Source of the DNA: Proteiniclasticum aestuarii
GTDB taxonomy: Bacteria > Bacillota > Clostridia > Clostridiales > Clostridiaceae
NCBI RefSeq assembly: GCF_017368455.1
Contig: NZ_JAFNJU010000007.1
Location: 1 to 64,000 of the forward strand
DNA: 64,000 bases
Reading direction: 5' to 3'
Position numbers and translations under genes: made by a program. Below the pieces are notes generated by a model that was not told the origin of the DNA, did not search any database, and saw only the letters and a list, made by a program, of their open reading frames with translations. Of the stretch, positions 9,475 through 17,957 are shown piece by piece. The stretch's first letter is position 1. Each line of letters begins with the position of its first letter.

Positions 9475-9673
9475 GCACCTCTTTCATCATGGCTAAGGAA
9501 TCCTTCTTCATGTATACTGACGCTGGCAAATTCTCTGCGCAACGGATGAAATGAATGAAAAACCTGATTCGATATCCATGATACTTATGGAATGTGGATT
9601 TCTACACGTATTATTACGGGTATTATATCATGCTTATCAGTTGAGGCTGATGTATTAACACGTTATGCTATAT

Positions 9674-9752
9674 TAAAGGCAGATAAAGGCAGATAAAGGC
9701 AGATAAAGGCAGATAAAGGCAGATAAAGGCAGATAAAGGCAGATAAAGGCAG
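9674..9752. repeat. 10-bp tandem repeat (AGATAAAGGC), seven full copies plus partial ends
   Basis: Seven identical copies fill 9681-9750, with a partial copy (TAAAGGC) before and AG after. The unit is one helical turn, so the same face of the DNA is repeated. It lies about 200 bp upstream of the msrA start and before the DUF1801 remnant, in a 349-bp stretch that otherwise holds no gene. Confidence 0.95.
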
Positions 9753-9823
9753 TATTTCCTGATTGCTGAAAGTGCCTAGACGGACTGTATGAAATCTGAG
9801 CGTGTAATCAGGAAGATAAGAGA

Positions 9824-10063
9824 GTGAACGAGCCTGCAAAAGCTTCCCCCCTAGGATCTTCATGGGAAGGGGCTGGTCCATTTTCCCGGAGGGAACGCAT
9901 CAGGTTTTATATTGAGCCGGAAGGGGGGTTCAGAATTCAGATAAACATAGCGGAGAACAAGACGTCCAAAGGAACCATACAGTTTCCAGTGAACAGACCA
10001 CTTCAGGAAGACCTCATCAGGGAGATAGTGACATACCGGGCATTGAATCAGAATAATAAATGA
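9824..10063 (+). pseudogene. Remnant of a DUF1801 (YdhG-like) gene
   Basis: The last 35 or so codons read 'KTSKGTIQFPVNRPLQEDLI' and on to an Arg-rich end, which matches the C-terminus of DUF1801 proteins (usually about 115-130 residues, ending in KGAIQFP-P-DLI-KIV-FR). Upstream residues do not resemble the family and no good RBS precedes the first ATG. I read it as a truncated relic; a short expressed protein is less likely. Confidence 0.5.
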
Positions 10064-10090
10064 ACACCAGAAATGCTTTTTCTGGTGTTC
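10062..10090. terminator. Terminator between DUF1801 remnant and DUF2877 gene
   Basis: A perfect 12-bp stem (10062-10073 with 10079-10090) with a 5-nt loop. It serves the minus-strand tetR-tetR-DUF2877 unit, whose last stop codon is at 10094. Confidence 0.7.
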
Positions 10091-10093
10091 GTT

Positions 10094-10987
10094 TCATCGA
10101 TAATCAGAATATGGATTGAGTTCCGTTAGAAGTCTTATTCCAAATAGAATTCCATTCAAAGAATCTGAGCCGGAGGTATGTCCAATATTCAGTATCCTGT
10201 TCAGTGCATGATGGATACGATCGAGATTTTGAGATTGGAAAGCATCGTAAAGTTCAAGAACAGGTTGAGCAAACCGGTGCTTTACAGCACTTTGAAGAAA
10301 AGACGCAGAAACTCTATTTGTCGCATGTCTTTTCCTTTCAGTAAGTTCAAGCAGCTCTCGATGAAAAGACAGTTCGCAGTGGTTGTCAAAAAATGCAAAA
10401 ACTGAAATCAAGCCAACAAGAAAATCATCCATGGAAGGAGTAAGGCCGTTTCCCAGTCCAATCAGTGAAGTTATGGGATGGGCTAATTTTGATAGAGATA
10501 CACCTTCCAATTTACTGCGGATGAATTTCTCCAGGTCAGATTGCTCTATGGCATGAAACATGAGACCTGTCTTGTGAAAAGTGATATTCGATGCAAAATC
10601 TCTTAGTCCGGATGGGAATTCTTCTTTTTTGAGCACCATAGTGATCATAAGTGCGAGATTTTCAAGATCAGGTATCAAAATTGTATTTTGCGTTGAAAGC
10701 GAACTGGAGTAGATTGCGGTGCTCTGTAACTGCCCGATTAGTGCTGCTTTACATTCATCAATGGATGTTATGACATTCGTTGTGAGCTGGTATTTGAACT
10801 GATCAAAAGAATCGGAGTCTTCCATGACGACTGCAAATGGCGTTAGAGGGATATTCTGTTTTTGGACAGAGAAAAGGCCCATATCTGTGTCAATATTTAC
10901 AATGTCATTATGAGAAGACAGGAGATGGAATCTCTCAGCATGGGTTAGAATGAAGTGCGCTGTCTCAGAAATTCTACTTATATTCAC
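10094..10987 (-). CDS. DUF2877 protein, AllH-like carbamoyltransferase subunit
   Basis: About 297 residues. The family signatures 'GLGNGLTPSMDDFLVG' (about 185-200) and 'GHTSGSDSLNGILFGI' near the C-terminus identify DUF2877, the family of E. coli YlbF/AllH, a subunit of oxamate carbamoyltransferase with FdrA (AllF) and YlbE (AllG). A GTG start at 10987 shares one base with the TAG stop of the preceding tetR (TAGTG) behind GAGGA at 9 nt, implying translational coupling. Family and neighbours (fdrA, DUF1116, carbamate kinase across the divergent promoter) make the functional link strong; the real carbamoyl acceptor is not known. Confidence 0.8.
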   Translation of the reverse strand: MNISRISETAHFILTHAERFHLLSSHNDIVNIDTDMGLFSVQKQNIPLTPFAVVMEDSDSFDQFKYQLTTNVITSIDECKAALIGQLQSTAIYSSSLSTQNTILIPDLENLALMITMVLKKEEFPSGLRDFASNITFHKTGLMFHAIEQSDLEKFIRSKLEGVSLSKLAHPITSLIGLGNGLTPSMDDFLVGLISVFAFFDNHCELSFHRELLELTERKRHATNRVSASFLQSAVKHRFAQPVLELYDAFQSQNLDRIHHALNRILNIGHTSGSDSLNGILFGIRLLTELNPYSDYR

Positions 10988-11610
10988 TATTTCCAATCCT
11001 CAGGACTGTTTGTCACATCAAATAGTTTCAGTAAAGCTTCCACTTTGAGTTTCCATCTTTCTATAATCTGTTTACTTATGGAATCATCAAGCACTTCGAT
11101 TTTTTCAAAGGTGGTCATGAATATCACATCCTGTACAACGGAAGACAGAAAAATCTCATTGAATGTATCAGCTGAAAGAAGGCTCAGTTTCCCTCGCATG
11201 TTCATTTCATCCAGATATTTCTTCAGAAAATCCTTCAGGTCTGGATAGATTAGAAACTCATAGCCTAGTATCTCGCTTATCTGAATGGCGTTGGACAGAT
11301 AGATTCTGGTCAGATGAATGTTCTCGAAATAGAAGTTTAAAAAATGCCCTGCAATCATAGTCAGATCTTCAACGGCATCATCAAAGGTCAGGGTGGATAG
11401 GATCGGGTTCTGTTTTAGGGTTACATTGCTTCCATATTTCGACAGCACATGAAGATAGAGATCTCTTTTGGTCTTAAAGAGCCTGAATATGGATGTTTCA
11501 CTGACCCTGGCGTTTTTTGCGATTTCTGAGGTTCTGGTTTCATGATAACCTTGCTCGGAAAAGGACAGCAGGGCGATTCTTTCAATTCTTTCTTCAATGG
11601 TTTCTTTCAT
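10987..11610 (-). CDS. TetR/AcrR family regulator (second of a pair)
   Basis: About 207 residues. N-terminal TetR helix-turn-helix at about 6-55: 'IERIALLSFSEQGYHETRT', 'EIAKNARVSETSIFRLFKTK'. The C-terminal half is an all-alpha ligand domain without recognisable relatives. GTG at 11619 is in frame, but ATG at 11610 has the properly spaced GAGAGGTG. Its start overlaps the upstream tetR gene by 17 bp and its stop overlaps the DUF2877 start, so the three genes form one translation-coupled operon. Probably controls the divergent fdrA operon. Confidence 0.85.
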   Translation of the reverse strand: MKETIEERIERIALLSFSEQGYHETRTSEIAKNARVSETSIFRLFKTKRDLYLHVLSKYGSNVTLKQNPILSTLTFDDAVEDLTMIAGHFLNFYFENIHLTRIYLSNAIQISEILGYEFLIYPDLKDFLKKYLDEMNMRGKLSLLSADTFNEIFLSSVVQDVIFMTTFEKIEVLDDSISKQIIERWKLKVEALLKLFDVTNSPEDWK

Positions 11611-12193
11611 TGCTTTCACCTCTCAATAAATCCGAAAAGATATCGGTCAGATGAGATACACGGTTTTCTAATTCACCCTCATCATCAGAACTTTCCTTTC
11701 GAATCAGATAATCGAAGGCATCAACAAAAATTCTGCTGTAGATGAAGTCAATGACGATGTTGGCGTCGGCTTCCCTGATCATATTTCTGCTCTGCATTCC
11801 CTGCAGATAGTGGCAGAAAATATTCTTCTGATCGGCGAGTTCTTTCTCTATGTTTTCCAGAATCTCCTTTTTCACCAGGGATATCTTCACAAGAAGTCTG
11901 TAAGAAGGGATAAGCTCCAAGGACAGAATGAAGATGACTTCAATCATTCTGTGCAGGTCTGTCCAGAGATCCCCGCTGTAATCCATGATATCGAAATCAA
12001 CAGACATCACTCTTCTCAGATTGTGTTCAATGGACGACTGGAAGAGGGTTTCTTTATTTTTAAAGTTTCGGAATAAGGTGCTTTCATTGACTTCTGCAGC
12101 CTCAGCGATTTCTGCTGTTTTTGTGGCTTTATAGCCTTTTTCCATGAATTTAATATACGCCGCTTCTATGATTTTCTGTATAGTATCATTCAT
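11594..12193 (-). CDS. TetR/AcrR family regulator (first of a pair)
   Basis: About 199 residues. TetR DNA-binding domain 'IQKIIEAAYIKFMEKGYKAT' then 'EIAEAAEVNESTLFRNFKNK'. The ATG at 12193 follows AAAGGAG at good spacing; longer in-frame extensions lack a ribosome site. It resembles its neighbour in the HTH and in overall length but differs in the ligand domain, so the two may sense different signals or act as a heterodimer. It is divergent from fdrA with 238 bp between start codons. Confidence 0.85.
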   Translation of the reverse strand: MNDTIQKIIEAAYIKFMEKGYKATKTAEIAEAAEVNESTLFRNFKNKETLFQSSIEHNLRRVMSVDFDIMDYSGDLWTDLHRMIEVIFILSLELIPSYRLLVKISLVKKEILENIEKELADQKNIFCHYLQGMQSRNMIREADANIVIDFIYSRIFVDAFDYLIRKESSDDEGELENRVSHLTDIFSDLLRGESNERNH

Positions 12194-12326
12194 ATCGTTC
12201 TCCTTTACGCTCATCATCCTGTTTATTATAGCAAATTTTACTCGGTTGTTTCTCAAGAAAAGGCTTCTACCTCTCATAATTTGTGCGGTTCAGATTTGGG
12301 TCAATGAAGATGATAACGATTTATTG

Positions 12327-12356
12327 TTGACAAGATATCACTTGTTCCATTATGAT
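12327..12356 (+). promoter_or_regulatory. Promoter of the fdrA operon with candidate TetR operator
   Basis: TTGACA (12327-12332), 18-nt spacer, TATGAT (12351-12356). Within the spacer ACAAG-6nt-CTTGT (12330-12345) is an inverted repeat overlapping the -35 box, in the right place for repression by one of the two TetR proteins. A second inverted repeat, TGCATG-14nt-CATGCA (12370-12395), lies downstream. Confidence 0.6.
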
Positions 12357-12431
12357 TGGAGTAGTTACTTGCATGATAGAATTATACGACATGCAGTGAT
12401 TAAAGTAAATACTTTTAAAGGGGTGGATATA

Positions 12432-13979
12432 GTGTCAGTTATGGGAATGATTAAGAACAATGCTTATTATGATTCAGTTACTTTGATGCAGGTTTCTCGT
12501 GCGGTTGAAGAAAGTGAATTCGTAAAGAAAGCGATGATCAGTATGGGAACTGATATGAACAAGGAACTGCTGAAGGCGGCAGGGCTTTTAGACAAATTAT
12601 TTGAGGCGGCAAAGCCGAGTGACCTCATCATAGCGTTTGAGGCGGATGAGCATGCAGACATCGAGCAGATTTATCAGATCATTGAAGATAAATTGAACGA
12701 GAAGGCGAAAGATGACAAGGAAGAGGAAATGCCTCCGACTTCATTGTCTTCCGCAGTAAAGAGATATCCTGAACTGAACCTGGCAGTGATTTCCGTGGCG
12801 GGAGTCTACGCGGCAGCAGAAGTGAGAAAGGCACTGAACAAGAATCTCAATGTGATGCTGTTCTCTGATAATGTGAGCCTGGAGGATGAAATCGCGTTGA
12901 AGAAACTGGCCCATGAAAAGGGACTGCTGATGATGGGTCCTGATTGCGGTACAGCCATCATCAATTCAGTGGGGCTCTGTTTTGCAAATAAAATCAGAAA
13001 AGGTGACATCGGCGTTGTAGGAGCATCAGGTACTGGAACCCAGGAAGTGACTGTTCTCATTGATAAGATGGGCGGTGGAGTGACACAGGTCATCGGAACA
13101 GGAGGAAGAGATCTTTCCATAGAAGTAGGTGGCATCATGATGTATGACACCCTGGAGGCACTGGATCGGGATGAGAAGACAGATGTGATCGTACTGATCT
13201 CCAAGCCACCGGTGGAAGAAGTGGCTCAGCGTATCATCAAACGTGCAGAAGAGTCGAAGAAGAATATCGTCATCTGTTTCATCGGTAAGGATAATAATGA
13301 GTCTGCAGGGAATATTCACTATGTACCTACACTCGAAGAGGCGGCGAGAAAAGCAGTCCAGCTCTCATCCTCAAGCACATACAAGGAACTGGTAGATGCA
13401 TATGACAGTGACGCTCTGATGGAGAACGTAAGACCACTGCTACAGGAGTCTCAGAAGTATGTCAGAGGTCTCTACTGTGGAGGAACTGTTTGTGATGAAT
13501 CCGCAGGAATGTTTGATAAAGCGATACCTGGGAAGGTATTCAGCAATGTAGGAAAGGTAAGAAGACTGGAAGATGCAGGAAGGAGCACGATGCACAGCTT
13601 CATCGATTTAGGGGATGACGAGTTCACTGTGGGCAGACCGCACCCTATGATCGAGCCAAGTCTTCGAAACAGCAGAATCATCCAGGAAGCCATGGACGAA
13701 GAAACCGCCATCATTCTCTTTGATGTGGAACTGGGATACGGTTCACATAGAGATCCAGCTGGAGAAGCCGTCGCTGCGGTAAGAGAGGCTAAAAAGCTCC
13801 TGGCGAGTGAAAACAGGAACGTAATATTTGTTGCATATGTTTTAGGGACAGAAGACGATCTGCAGGGATATCACAGACAGATGGAACTTCTCAGATCGGA
13901 AGGTATCATCCTGGCCAGCAGTAATGCCAGAGCAGCTGAACTGTGTCTGAAACTGATAGGAGGCATGAGTAATGAATAA
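12432..13979 (+). CDS. fdrA: FdrA/AllF-like acyl-CoA-synthetase-fold protein, carbamoyltransferase subunit
   Basis: About 515 residues. It opens 'MIKNNAYYDSVTLMQVSRAV' as in FdrA, has a CoA-binding/Rossmann segment 'GVVGASGTGTQEVTVLIDKM' and a second ATP-grasp-like region 'LGYGSHRDPAG', the layout of succinyl-CoA-synthetase-alpha relatives. In E. coli the homologue (AllF) is a subunit of oxamate carbamoyltransferase, which splits oxalurate by phosphorolysis to oxamate and carbamoyl phosphate. Start chosen at GTG 12432 behind AAAGGGGTGG; in-frame ATGs at 12441 and 12447 are alternatives. The stop overlaps the DUF1116 start by 8 bp. Confidence 0.85.
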   Translation: MSVMGMIKNNAYYDSVTLMQVSRAVEESEFVKKAMISMGTDMNKELLKAAGLLDKLFEAAKPSDLIIAFEADEHADIEQIYQIIEDKLNEKAKDDKEEEMPPTSLSSAVKRYPELNLAVISVAGVYAAAEVRKALNKNLNVMLFSDNVSLEDEIALKKLAHEKGLLMMGPDCGTAIINSVGLCFANKIRKGDIGVVGASGTGTQEVTVLIDKMGGGVTQVIGTGGRDLSIEVGGIMMYDTLEALDRDEKTDVIVLISKPPVEEVAQRIIKRAEESKKNIVICFIGKDNNESAGNIHYVPTLEEAARKAVQLSSSSTYKELVDAYDSDALMENVRPLLQESQKYVRGLYCGGTVCDESAGMFDKAIPGKVFSNVGKVRRLEDAGRSTMHSFIDLGDDEFTVGRPHPMIEPSLRNSRIIQEAMDEETAIILFDVELGYGSHRDPAGEAVAAVREAKKLLASENRNVIFVAYVLGTEDDLQGYHRQMELLRSEGIILASSNARAAELCLKLIGGMSNE

Positions 13980-15387
13980 GATAAACGAACTGTTCAATTC
14001 AGAGCTGAAGGTTGTCAATTTAGGTATGGATCTGTTCAAGGAGGACATCTCTCTTCAGCATACAGATGCGGTTCAGGTGAAGTGGAATCCTCCTGGCGGA
14101 GGAGATCCTAAGCTGATAGAGGCTCTTGGCAAACTTCAGGACAATGAGAAAGTGGATCAGGCAAATGATCAGGCACTGGATATCATGATGAATTCCAGAC
14201 TGGTGCTGCGTGGGGTTGCTCGAGCCATTGATGTGGTTCCAGGCATGACGCCGAAGACCATACTCCATGCAGGTCCGCCTATAAAGTTTGAAGATATGCC
14301 TGGGCCCATGAAGGGAGCTGTAATCGGTGCACTGATTTTCGAAGGACTGGCCGAGGACCCTGATAAAGCGGTGGAACTGGCGACTTCAGGAGAGATCATA
14401 TTTGATTCATGTCATGATCATCAGATGGTTGGTGCAATGACCGGCGTTACTTCTGCCAACATGATTGTCCATGTGGTCCAGAATGAAACCTATGGCAATT
14501 TCGGATATTCAACGATTCATGAAGGTTCCGGATATACAGTCCAGAGATATGGTTCCTGGGATGAAGGAGTCATCAGGAGACTGAAATGGCTGGAAAGTGA
14601 ATTCAGACCGGTGCTTAATGATGCCATTGAAAGGTCGGGCGGTATTGATGTAGGCGCCACCATTGCCCAGGCACTCCATATGTCGGATGAATGCCATAAC
14701 AGAAACAAGGCTTCCAGCATTCTCTTCTATAGACAGATTCTTCCGTTTCTTCTGGATACTGACTATGATAAAGATGTGATCAAAAGAGTGTCGGAGTTTA
14801 TCAACAGCAATGAACACTACCATCTGAGCATCACCATGGCGGCAAGCAAAGCACAGCTTGATGCGGCCACCGGTATCGAACACTGCTCCATCGTTACTGC
14901 GCTTAGCCGTAACGGAAGCGAGTTCGGAATCAAGGTTTCAGGATTAGGAAAGGACACCTGGCTGACTGGAAAAGCCCAGCTGGTGGATGGGCTGTTCTTC
15001 CCCGGATATTCACAAGCGGATTCGACCCCGGACATGGGAGACTCTTCCATTGCGGAAACGGCTGGTTTGGGCGGGTTCTCACTGGGAAATGCTCCAGCCA
15101 TCGTACAGTTTGTCGGTGGTACCGTTGCGGATGCCCTATCCTATGTCAAGAAGATGTATGAAGTGACTTGGAGTGAGAACAAGAACTATACCATACCATT
15201 TCTGAACTTCAGGGGAACCCCTGCAGGAGTGGATATCAGAAAAGTCATTGAGACTGGAATTCTTCCCATCATTACTACAGGTATTGCACATAAGGAAAGA
15301 GGTAAGGGTCAGATCGGAGCAGGCATCGCCAATCCTCCGATGGAGTGTTTTGAAAAAGCCATCGTCAAATTAGCTGAGAAAGAATAA
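13972..15387 (+). CDS. DUF1116 protein, AllG-like carbamoyltransferase subunit
   Basis: 471 residues, the normal family length. Motifs: 'VKWNPPGGGDPKLIEAL' near the N-terminus, 'HDHQMVGAMTGVTSANM', 'GLGKDTWLTGKAQLVDGLFF' and 'GTPAGVDIRKVIETGI..ITTGIAHKERGKGQIGAG'. These match the DUF1116 family of E. coli YlbE/AllG. RBS GGAGG precedes the ATG; it overlaps fdrA by 8 bp. With FdrA and the DUF2877 protein it should form a heteromeric carbamoyltransferase releasing carbamoyl phosphate. Confidence 0.85.
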   Translation: MNKINELFNSELKVVNLGMDLFKEDISLQHTDAVQVKWNPPGGGDPKLIEALGKLQDNEKVDQANDQALDIMMNSRLVLRGVARAIDVVPGMTPKTILHAGPPIKFEDMPGPMKGAVIGALIFEGLAEDPDKAVELATSGEIIFDSCHDHQMVGAMTGVTSANMIVHVVQNETYGNFGYSTIHEGSGYTVQRYGSWDEGVIRRLKWLESEFRPVLNDAIERSGGIDVGATIAQALHMSDECHNRNKASSILFYRQILPFLLDTDYDKDVIKRVSEFINSNEHYHLSITMAASKAQLDAATGIEHCSIVTALSRNGSEFGIKVSGLGKDTWLTGKAQLVDGLFFPGYSQADSTPDMGDSSIAETAGLGGFSLGNAPAIVQFVGGTVADALSYVKKMYEVTWSENKNYTIPFLNFRGTPAGVDIRKVIETGILPIITTGIAHKERGKGQIGAGIANPPMECFEKAIVKLAEKE

Positions 15388-15408
15388 AAATAAATATTTA
15401 GGAGTAAA

Positions 15409-16665
15409 ATGATGACAAATTCAAGAAAGAAAATCAAGTTAAGCACAAAAATGATTGTCGCATCTGTTCTCGGTATTGTATTCGGACTGATCTTTGGACC
15501 GGCCATGGGCAACATCAAATTTCTGGGAGACATTTTCCTTCGACTCATGCAGATGTCCGTGGTGTTTCTTGTCATGGGCGCCATCTCTGAAGCCATAGGC
15601 AGCCTGGACATGAAAGACATCGGGAAACTGGGTGGAAAGACCATAGGACTTTTCGTTGTTTCCACACTGTTCGCTTCCTTTGTCGGCGTGATTCTTTCCA
15701 TCATCATCCGTCCTGGCGTGGGTGTCACCGGTGTGGAAGCGGCAGCGTACGAAGGTACACTTCCTGAAGGAAACCCGCTGGATCTTCTGGTGAACTTCTT
15801 TCCTAAGAATATAGTGGAATCCATGTCTTCCGGTGCGATTCTTCAGGTGATCGTATTCTCGATATTCCTGGGCCTGGCCTTATCCATGATGAAGAATGAA
15901 AAACACGGCGAAGCGATTCTTGGTCTCATCAAAAGCTTCAATGTTGTGATCATGCAGATCATCAAGATCATCATGAACTATGCGCCTGTTGGTATATTTG
16001 CTCTTGTAGCCTCCATCACAGGTACATCTGGAATCAATATGCTGGCAGCCCTCGGGAAATTCCTCATCGCACTGACGGTAGGATGTCTGGCTGTACTTGC
16101 GCTGATGATTCTCATAACTTCAGCCTATGGAAAACTCAATCCTTACAGACTGTTCAAGAAGCTCAATAATACCATTGTGGTAGCAGTGACCACAACCTCT
16201 TCAGCGGTATCTCTTCCAGTTCAGATGGAAGACGCGGAGCAGAGAATAGGCGTCAGCAGAAGAGTGTCAAGACTGGTCAATCCTCTAGGCATGAATCTGA
16301 ACAGCCATGGTCTTGCCATCACCGTTGCAGTGGCATGTGTCACAGTGGCGCAATTCTTCAATATTGAGATGACACTTTCCAACTACATTCTATTTGGTGT
16401 CATGTCTACCCTGGCTACATTCGCGAACCTGGCTGTTCCAGGGGGGGCTCTTGTAACCATGGCCATCGGATTCCAGATGGCTGGTCTGCCACTGGAAGGG
16501 GTCGCCATCATGGCTGGTGTGGACTGGTTTGCAGGAATCATCAGAACCCTTCTGAATGTCGTAGACGATGTACTTATTTCAGTTATTGTTGCAATCAGTG
16601 AAAAGGAACTGGATATGGATGTATTCAATTCTGATGAACCGGTGATGATAGCAGAAGTGGAATAA
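15409..16665 (+). CDS. Dicarboxylate/amino acid:cation symporter (DAACS family), copy A
   Basis: 418 residues with the GltP/DctA glutamate-transporter fold. Visible: N-terminal 'VFGLIFGPAM', 'RLMQMSVVFLVMG', the HP1 serine-rich reentrant loop 'TTTSSAVSLPVQM', TM7 region 'NPLGMNLNSHGLAITVAVACV', and HP2 'ANLAVPGGALVTMAI', followed by 'GVDWFAGIIRTLLNV-DDVL'. AGGAG precedes ATGATG. Placed between the carbamoyltransferase and carbamate kinase genes, it is the likely importer of the carbamoylated acid or exporter of the released acid. Confidence 0.85.
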   Translation: MMTNSRKKIKLSTKMIVASVLGIVFGLIFGPAMGNIKFLGDIFLRLMQMSVVFLVMGAISEAIGSLDMKDIGKLGGKTIGLFVVSTLFASFVGVILSIIIRPGVGVTGVEAAAYEGTLPEGNPLDLLVNFFPKNIVESMSSGAILQVIVFSIFLGLALSMMKNEKHGEAILGLIKSFNVVIMQIIKIIMNYAPVGIFALVASITGTSGINMLAALGKFLIALTVGCLAVLALMILITSAYGKLNPYRLFKKLNNTIVVAVTTTSSAVSLPVQMEDAEQRIGVSRRVSRLVNPLGMNLNSHGLAITVAVACVTVAQFFNIEMTLSNYILFGVMSTLATFANLAVPGGALVTMAIGFQMAGLPLEGVAIMAGVDWFAGIIRTLLNVVDDVLISVIVAISEKELDMDVFNSDEPVMIAEVE

Positions 16666-16671
16666 TGTGAA

Positions 16672-16698
16672 CAGGACAGTAAAAACTTTACTGTCCTG
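16672..16698 (+). promoter_or_regulatory. Intercistronic stem-loop
   Basis: A perfect 12-bp stem (16672-16683 with 16687-16698, 3-nt loop) lies between the two symporter genes. No T-tract follows, so partial termination or mRNA end protection is more likely than full termination. Confidence 0.5.
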
Positions 16699-16722
16699 AT
16701 TACTCATCCTGGGAGGTGTATC

Positions 16723-17937
16723 TTGAAGAAAATCAACTTCAGTCTACAGATTGTCATTGCTACAGTTCTGGCCATTTTATCTGGGCTTGTATTTGGAGAA
16801 GCCATGGAGAAAATAAGTTTTCTGGGAGACATTTTTCTTCGTCTGATTCAGATGTCTGTAGTGCTTCTTGTGATGACGGCGATCATAGAATCAGTCGGCG
16901 CCATTGAACCTGGAGAATTCGGAAAAATCGGACTCAAAGCAATCATTCTTTTTGTTATTACTACGGTATATAGTGCGGTGATCGGTGTCTTCGCGGTGAA
17001 TATGATCAAACCGGGAGTGGGGGTCATTGGCGTGGAGCCTGCCGCGTATCAGGGAGAAATCTTCAATATCAGGATTCAGGATCTTATTACAAGCTTCATC
17101 CCCAGAAATGTGTTTCAGTCCATGGCCGAAGGGAATATGATTCAGATCATCGTTTTCTCCATATTTTTCGGGATGGCAGTTTCACTGCTGAGAAAAAAGC
17201 ATAAGGAGCCTGAAATCTATCGGGTGGTAGTCAGTTTCGGGAAAGTGATCATGGAGATCATAAAGAAAATCATGCTCTTTGCTCCTGTGGGTATCTTTGC
17301 CTTATTGAGCAGTATTACGGGTAGCATGGGTACCGCAATCATCATGCCGCTTCTGAAGTATCTTTTTACCATGTTCTTCGCTACTTTTTTCATTTTCACT
17401 ACATTTCTGATTCTGGTTTCTCTTTATGCTAAAGTGAATCCATTCAGACTGATCATGAAAATGAAGGACACCATTATTGTTTCCGTGACGACCACATCTT
17501 CAGCCATCTCGCTGCCGGTGCAGATGAGTGACTGTGAGCATAAAATCGGCATCAGTTCAAGGATATCGAAACTGGTCAACTCACTGGCCATGTCACTGAA
17601 CAGTGATGGACTGGCACTGACCTTATCCATATCCACCATCACCATTGCCCAGTTCTTCGGCATCGAGCTGAGTCTCCAGCAGCAGATTGTCATTGTTGCG
17701 GTGTCCACCCTGAGTACATTGGGGAATCTTCTGGTTCCGGGGGGAGCGCTGGTTGCCATGGCCATCGCGCTGAATATGACTGGGCTTCCTTTAGAGGGGA
17801 TTGCCCTCATTGCTGGAGTAGACTGGTTTGCCGGAATTGCAAGAACGCTTTTGAATGTAATCAACGATGTGCTCTGCACATTTTATATCGCGGTCAGTGA
17901 GAGGGAGTTTGATAGAGAAATATTTGATAAAAATTAG
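16723..17937 (+). CDS. Dicarboxylate/amino acid:cation symporter (DAACS family), copy B
   Basis: 404 residues, clearly paralogous to the gene upstream: same 'GDIFLRLIQMSV', HP1 'TTTSSAISLPVQM', 'VPGGALVAMAI' and 'GVDWFAGIARTLLNV' segments. It begins with TTG at 16723 behind an ideal GGGAGGTG at 16711-16718. One differing site is the TM7 segment, 'NSLAMSLNSDGLALTLSI' here against 'NPLGMNLNSHGLAITVAV' in copy A, near the substrate/cation site, which suggests different substrates. It could be the antiport or efflux partner of copy A. Confidence 0.85.
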   Translation: MKKINFSLQIVIATVLAILSGLVFGEAMEKISFLGDIFLRLIQMSVVLLVMTAIIESVGAIEPGEFGKIGLKAIILFVITTVYSAVIGVFAVNMIKPGVGVIGVEPAAYQGEIFNIRIQDLITSFIPRNVFQSMAEGNMIQIIVFSIFFGMAVSLLRKKHKEPEIYRVVVSFGKVIMEIIKKIMLFAPVGIFALLSSITGSMGTAIIMPLLKYLFTMFFATFFIFTTFLILVSLYAKVNPFRLIMKMKDTIIVSVTTTSSAISLPVQMSDCEHKIGISSRISKLVNSLAMSLNSDGLALTLSISTITIAQFFGIELSLQQQIVIVAVSTLSTLGNLLVPGGALVAMAIALNMTGLPLEGIALIAGVDWFAGIARTLLNVINDVLCTFYIAVSEREFDREIFDKN

Positions 17938-17957
17938 ACTGATAGGAGAGTAGGAAA

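Noticed and set aside
9674..9752. Possible CRISPR array
   Set aside because: Units are 10 bp with no spacers and no cas genes.
9663..9881. Minus-strand frame with a repeated LPLSAFICLY unit
   Set aside because: It is the 10-bp DNA repeat read in three-unit steps; no RBS or family.
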